Origin: Myxococcales bacterium
GTDB taxonomy: Bacteria > Myxococcota > Bradymonadia > REDH01
DNA length: 6,520 nucleotides
NCBI GenBank assembly: GCA_018970625.1
Contig: JAGWVZ010000206.1
Span: 1 to 6,520 of the forward strand
Direction: 5' to 3'
The first letter of the stretch is position 1. Each line of letters opens with the position of its first letter. Below, piece by piece: positions 5,432-6,520 of the stretch. The notes below the pieces were generated by a model that saw nothing but the letters and a program-made list of their open reading frames with translations, was not told the origin of the DNA and did no database searches. The translations under genes were made by a program, and so were the position numbers.

Positions 5432-6520
5432 TTAATCACGGCGACGAACACTCCAGAAAAACATCGTAACCATCAACAGCAACCAGCCCGAAGCGCCCTC
5501 AACCGGCGCCGCCGAGCAACCACCGCTGCCCGAGGAACCGCCGTCTTCCGATTCGGGGGCGGCCACGTCGCTCCCATCGGCGGTGGCAGAGGTGTCACCG
5601 GTGGTATCAGGGCGGGAGCCCGCGTCGGGGTCGGCGGGCAAACCAGAGTCGGGGCTTACGCTGGTATCACTTCCGCCCTGCCCATCCTCTTCGTTCACAT
5701 CGGACGAACCCGAGTCTGAAGAAGCAGCGTCGCCGCTCGCGTCCGACTCAACGCCTGCGTCCGAATCAACGCCTGCGTCCGACTCAACGCCTGCGTCCGA
5801 CTCAACGCCCGCGTCGATCGTGCCCGCATCGCCGTCTTCGTCGTCGGCGGCCGAGCGACAGTCGCTCAGGTCGATCGTGCAGTCGCTTCGGCACACGGCG
5901 GTGCCGCCGGTGAAGCCTTCCGCGATGCAATCCTGCCCGGCGGACAATGTTCCGTCGCAGGCTTCATCTCCTTCAACGACGCCGTCGCCGCAAACGAAGC
6001 GCACGCACGCCGACGAGTCAAAGCCACAGTTTCCGGCGCAGGCCAGCGTTCCTCCGTCAAAGCCGAGCGACTCGCAAGACGCGCCACCGAGCGCCGACCC
6101 TTCACAGAACTCGCCTACATCGAGCAGGCCGTTGCCACAGGTCTCGAACACGCAACCCGATTCATCGACCGCGCAGTTGTCGCACGTGGTGTCACCCGAA
6201 TCGTAACCCAGATCCACGCAGCTCTCGGCCGGTGCGCCATCGCACGTCTCCAGTCCCGTGACATCGCCGTCGCCGCAGATCGAGTCCAGGCACCGGCCGG
6301 TCTGCACGCGACAATCGGCGGCGCACGACAGCGTGCCGCCCAGGAAGCCGCGGTCCTCGCACGAATCTCCGGCCACTGGCGTGGTGTCACACTCCTCGCC
6401 CGCGTCCACCGTTCCATTGCCGCACAGCGTGGTCAGGCACGACGAGGTGTCGATGGAGCAGCCAGAGCAGCCGAGCTCGCCGCCCACAAACCCCTCTGTG
6501 AGGCAGGTGCGCGAGCCTGG
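5432..6520 (-). CDS. Secreted cysteine-rich repeat protein with MYXO-CTERM tail (N-terminus cut by window edge)
   Basis: The frame is open from base 6520 to a TAA at 5432, giving 362 visible residues. The apparent GTG start at 6487 is internal, because the 11 codons before it continue the repeat pattern (...TCLTEGF). The visible part begins inside one repeat, then has four full six-cysteine units starting at residues 33, 82, 128 and 177 (first Cys of C-G-[ND]-G), each with the pattern CGxG...E.CD/CE...C..G[FY]..G...C..C......C. Units match the Myxococcus cysteine-rich (disulfide) repeat seen in many outer-surface proteins. Residues about 222-330 are an Asp/Ser/Gly/Ala stalk with a near-perfect hexapeptide DAGVES array. 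The end is a MYXO-CTERM signal: GC at 334-335, hydrophobic GWLLLMVTMFFW, then RRRD. The protein probably acts as a surface spacer or adhesin; the N-terminal functional domain is outside the window, so its job cannot be told. Confidence 0.92.
   Translation of the reverse strand, partial: PGSRTCLTEGFVGGELGCSGCSIDTSSCLTTLCGNGTVDAGEECDTTPVAGDSCEDRGFLGGTLSCAADCRVQTGRCLDSICGDGDVTGLETCDGAPAESCVDLGYDSGDTTCDNCAVDESGCVFETCGNGLLDVGEFCEGSALGGASCESLGFDGGTLACAGNCGFDSSACVRFVCGDGVVEGDEACDGTLSAGQDCIAEGFTGGTAVCRSDCTIDLSDCRSAADDEDGDAGTIDAGVESDAGVESDAGVDSDAGVESDASGDAASSDSGSSDVNEEDGQGGSDTSVSPDSGLPADPDAGSRPDTTGDTSATADGSDVAAPESEDGGSSGSGGCSAAPVEGASGWLLLMVTMFFWSVRRRD
5739..5810. repeat. Four tandem copies of an 18-base repeat inside the stalk
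   Basis: The plus strand shows units starting GCGTCCGACTCAACGCCT at 5739, 5757, 5775 and 5793. The second differs by one base (C to A in the middle) and the fourth by its last base. A partial fifth unit (GCGTCGAT) begins at 5811. On the coding strand each unit adds the hexapeptide DAGVES (once DAGVDS), so copy-number change keeps the reading frame. Confidence 0.95.

Noticed and set aside
6485..6487. GTG as the start of the cysteine-rich repeat protein.
   Set aside because: The codons upstream to the window edge stay open and continue the repeat (Cys followed by TEGF), and no signal peptide follows the GTG, so the true start is outside the window.

Overview
The window is GC-rich and gene-dense, and all five genes lie on the minus strand, so transcription runs from high to low coordinates. 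The content points to a predatory- or scavenging-type bacterium of the Myxococcota/Bradymonadales kind. Two proteins end in MYXO-CTERM-type sorting tails, carry six-cysteine 'CGNG..D.GE.CD' repeats, and have long Asp/Gly/Ala/Ser stalks. A lipoprotein with the same kind of stalk sits nearby. The genus cannot be fixed from this sequence.

Layout in transcription order: (1) 6520-5432, the 3' part of a secreted cysteine-rich repeat protein with a MYXO-CTERM tail, whose 5' end lies outside the window. (2) 5395-4577, a small exported protein with one c-type heme motif in a temptin-like N-terminal domain, then a DSDGDG calcium-type loop, one cysteine-rich repeat, a stalk and a MYXO-CTERM tail. It follows (1) after 36 bases. 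(3) 4495-3668, a periplasmic-binding-protein-fold protein with no signal peptide, probably cytoplasmic and of unknown ligand. (4) 3398-963, a lipoprotein of about 811 residues with two CxxCH motifs and DUF1592/DUF1588-like architecture. (5) 957-1, the N-terminal 319 residues of a Tat-exported DUF1501 protein, which starts 5 bases after (4) stops and runs off the window.

Genes (4) and (5) form a tight two-gene operon. This matches the recurrent pairing of a cytochrome-type DUF1588/1592/1549/1800 protein with a DUF1501 protein in envelope-associated systems of unknown biochemistry. Genes (1) and (2) form a second small surface-protein unit. Gene (3) may be read through from (2) across 81 bases, but there is no obvious functional link. 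The one sizeable gap is 3399-3667 (269 bases). It holds a weak promoter candidate, a perfect 10-base palindrome beside it, a ribosome-binding site, and no convincing gene.

The common theme is cell-envelope export by three different routes (Tat, lipoprotein, MYXO-CTERM/myxosortase), with c-type heme motifs in two of the proteins. I see no mobile element, CRISPR array, tRNA, rRNA or phage signal. Several long plus-strand open frames are antisense shadows of these genes.
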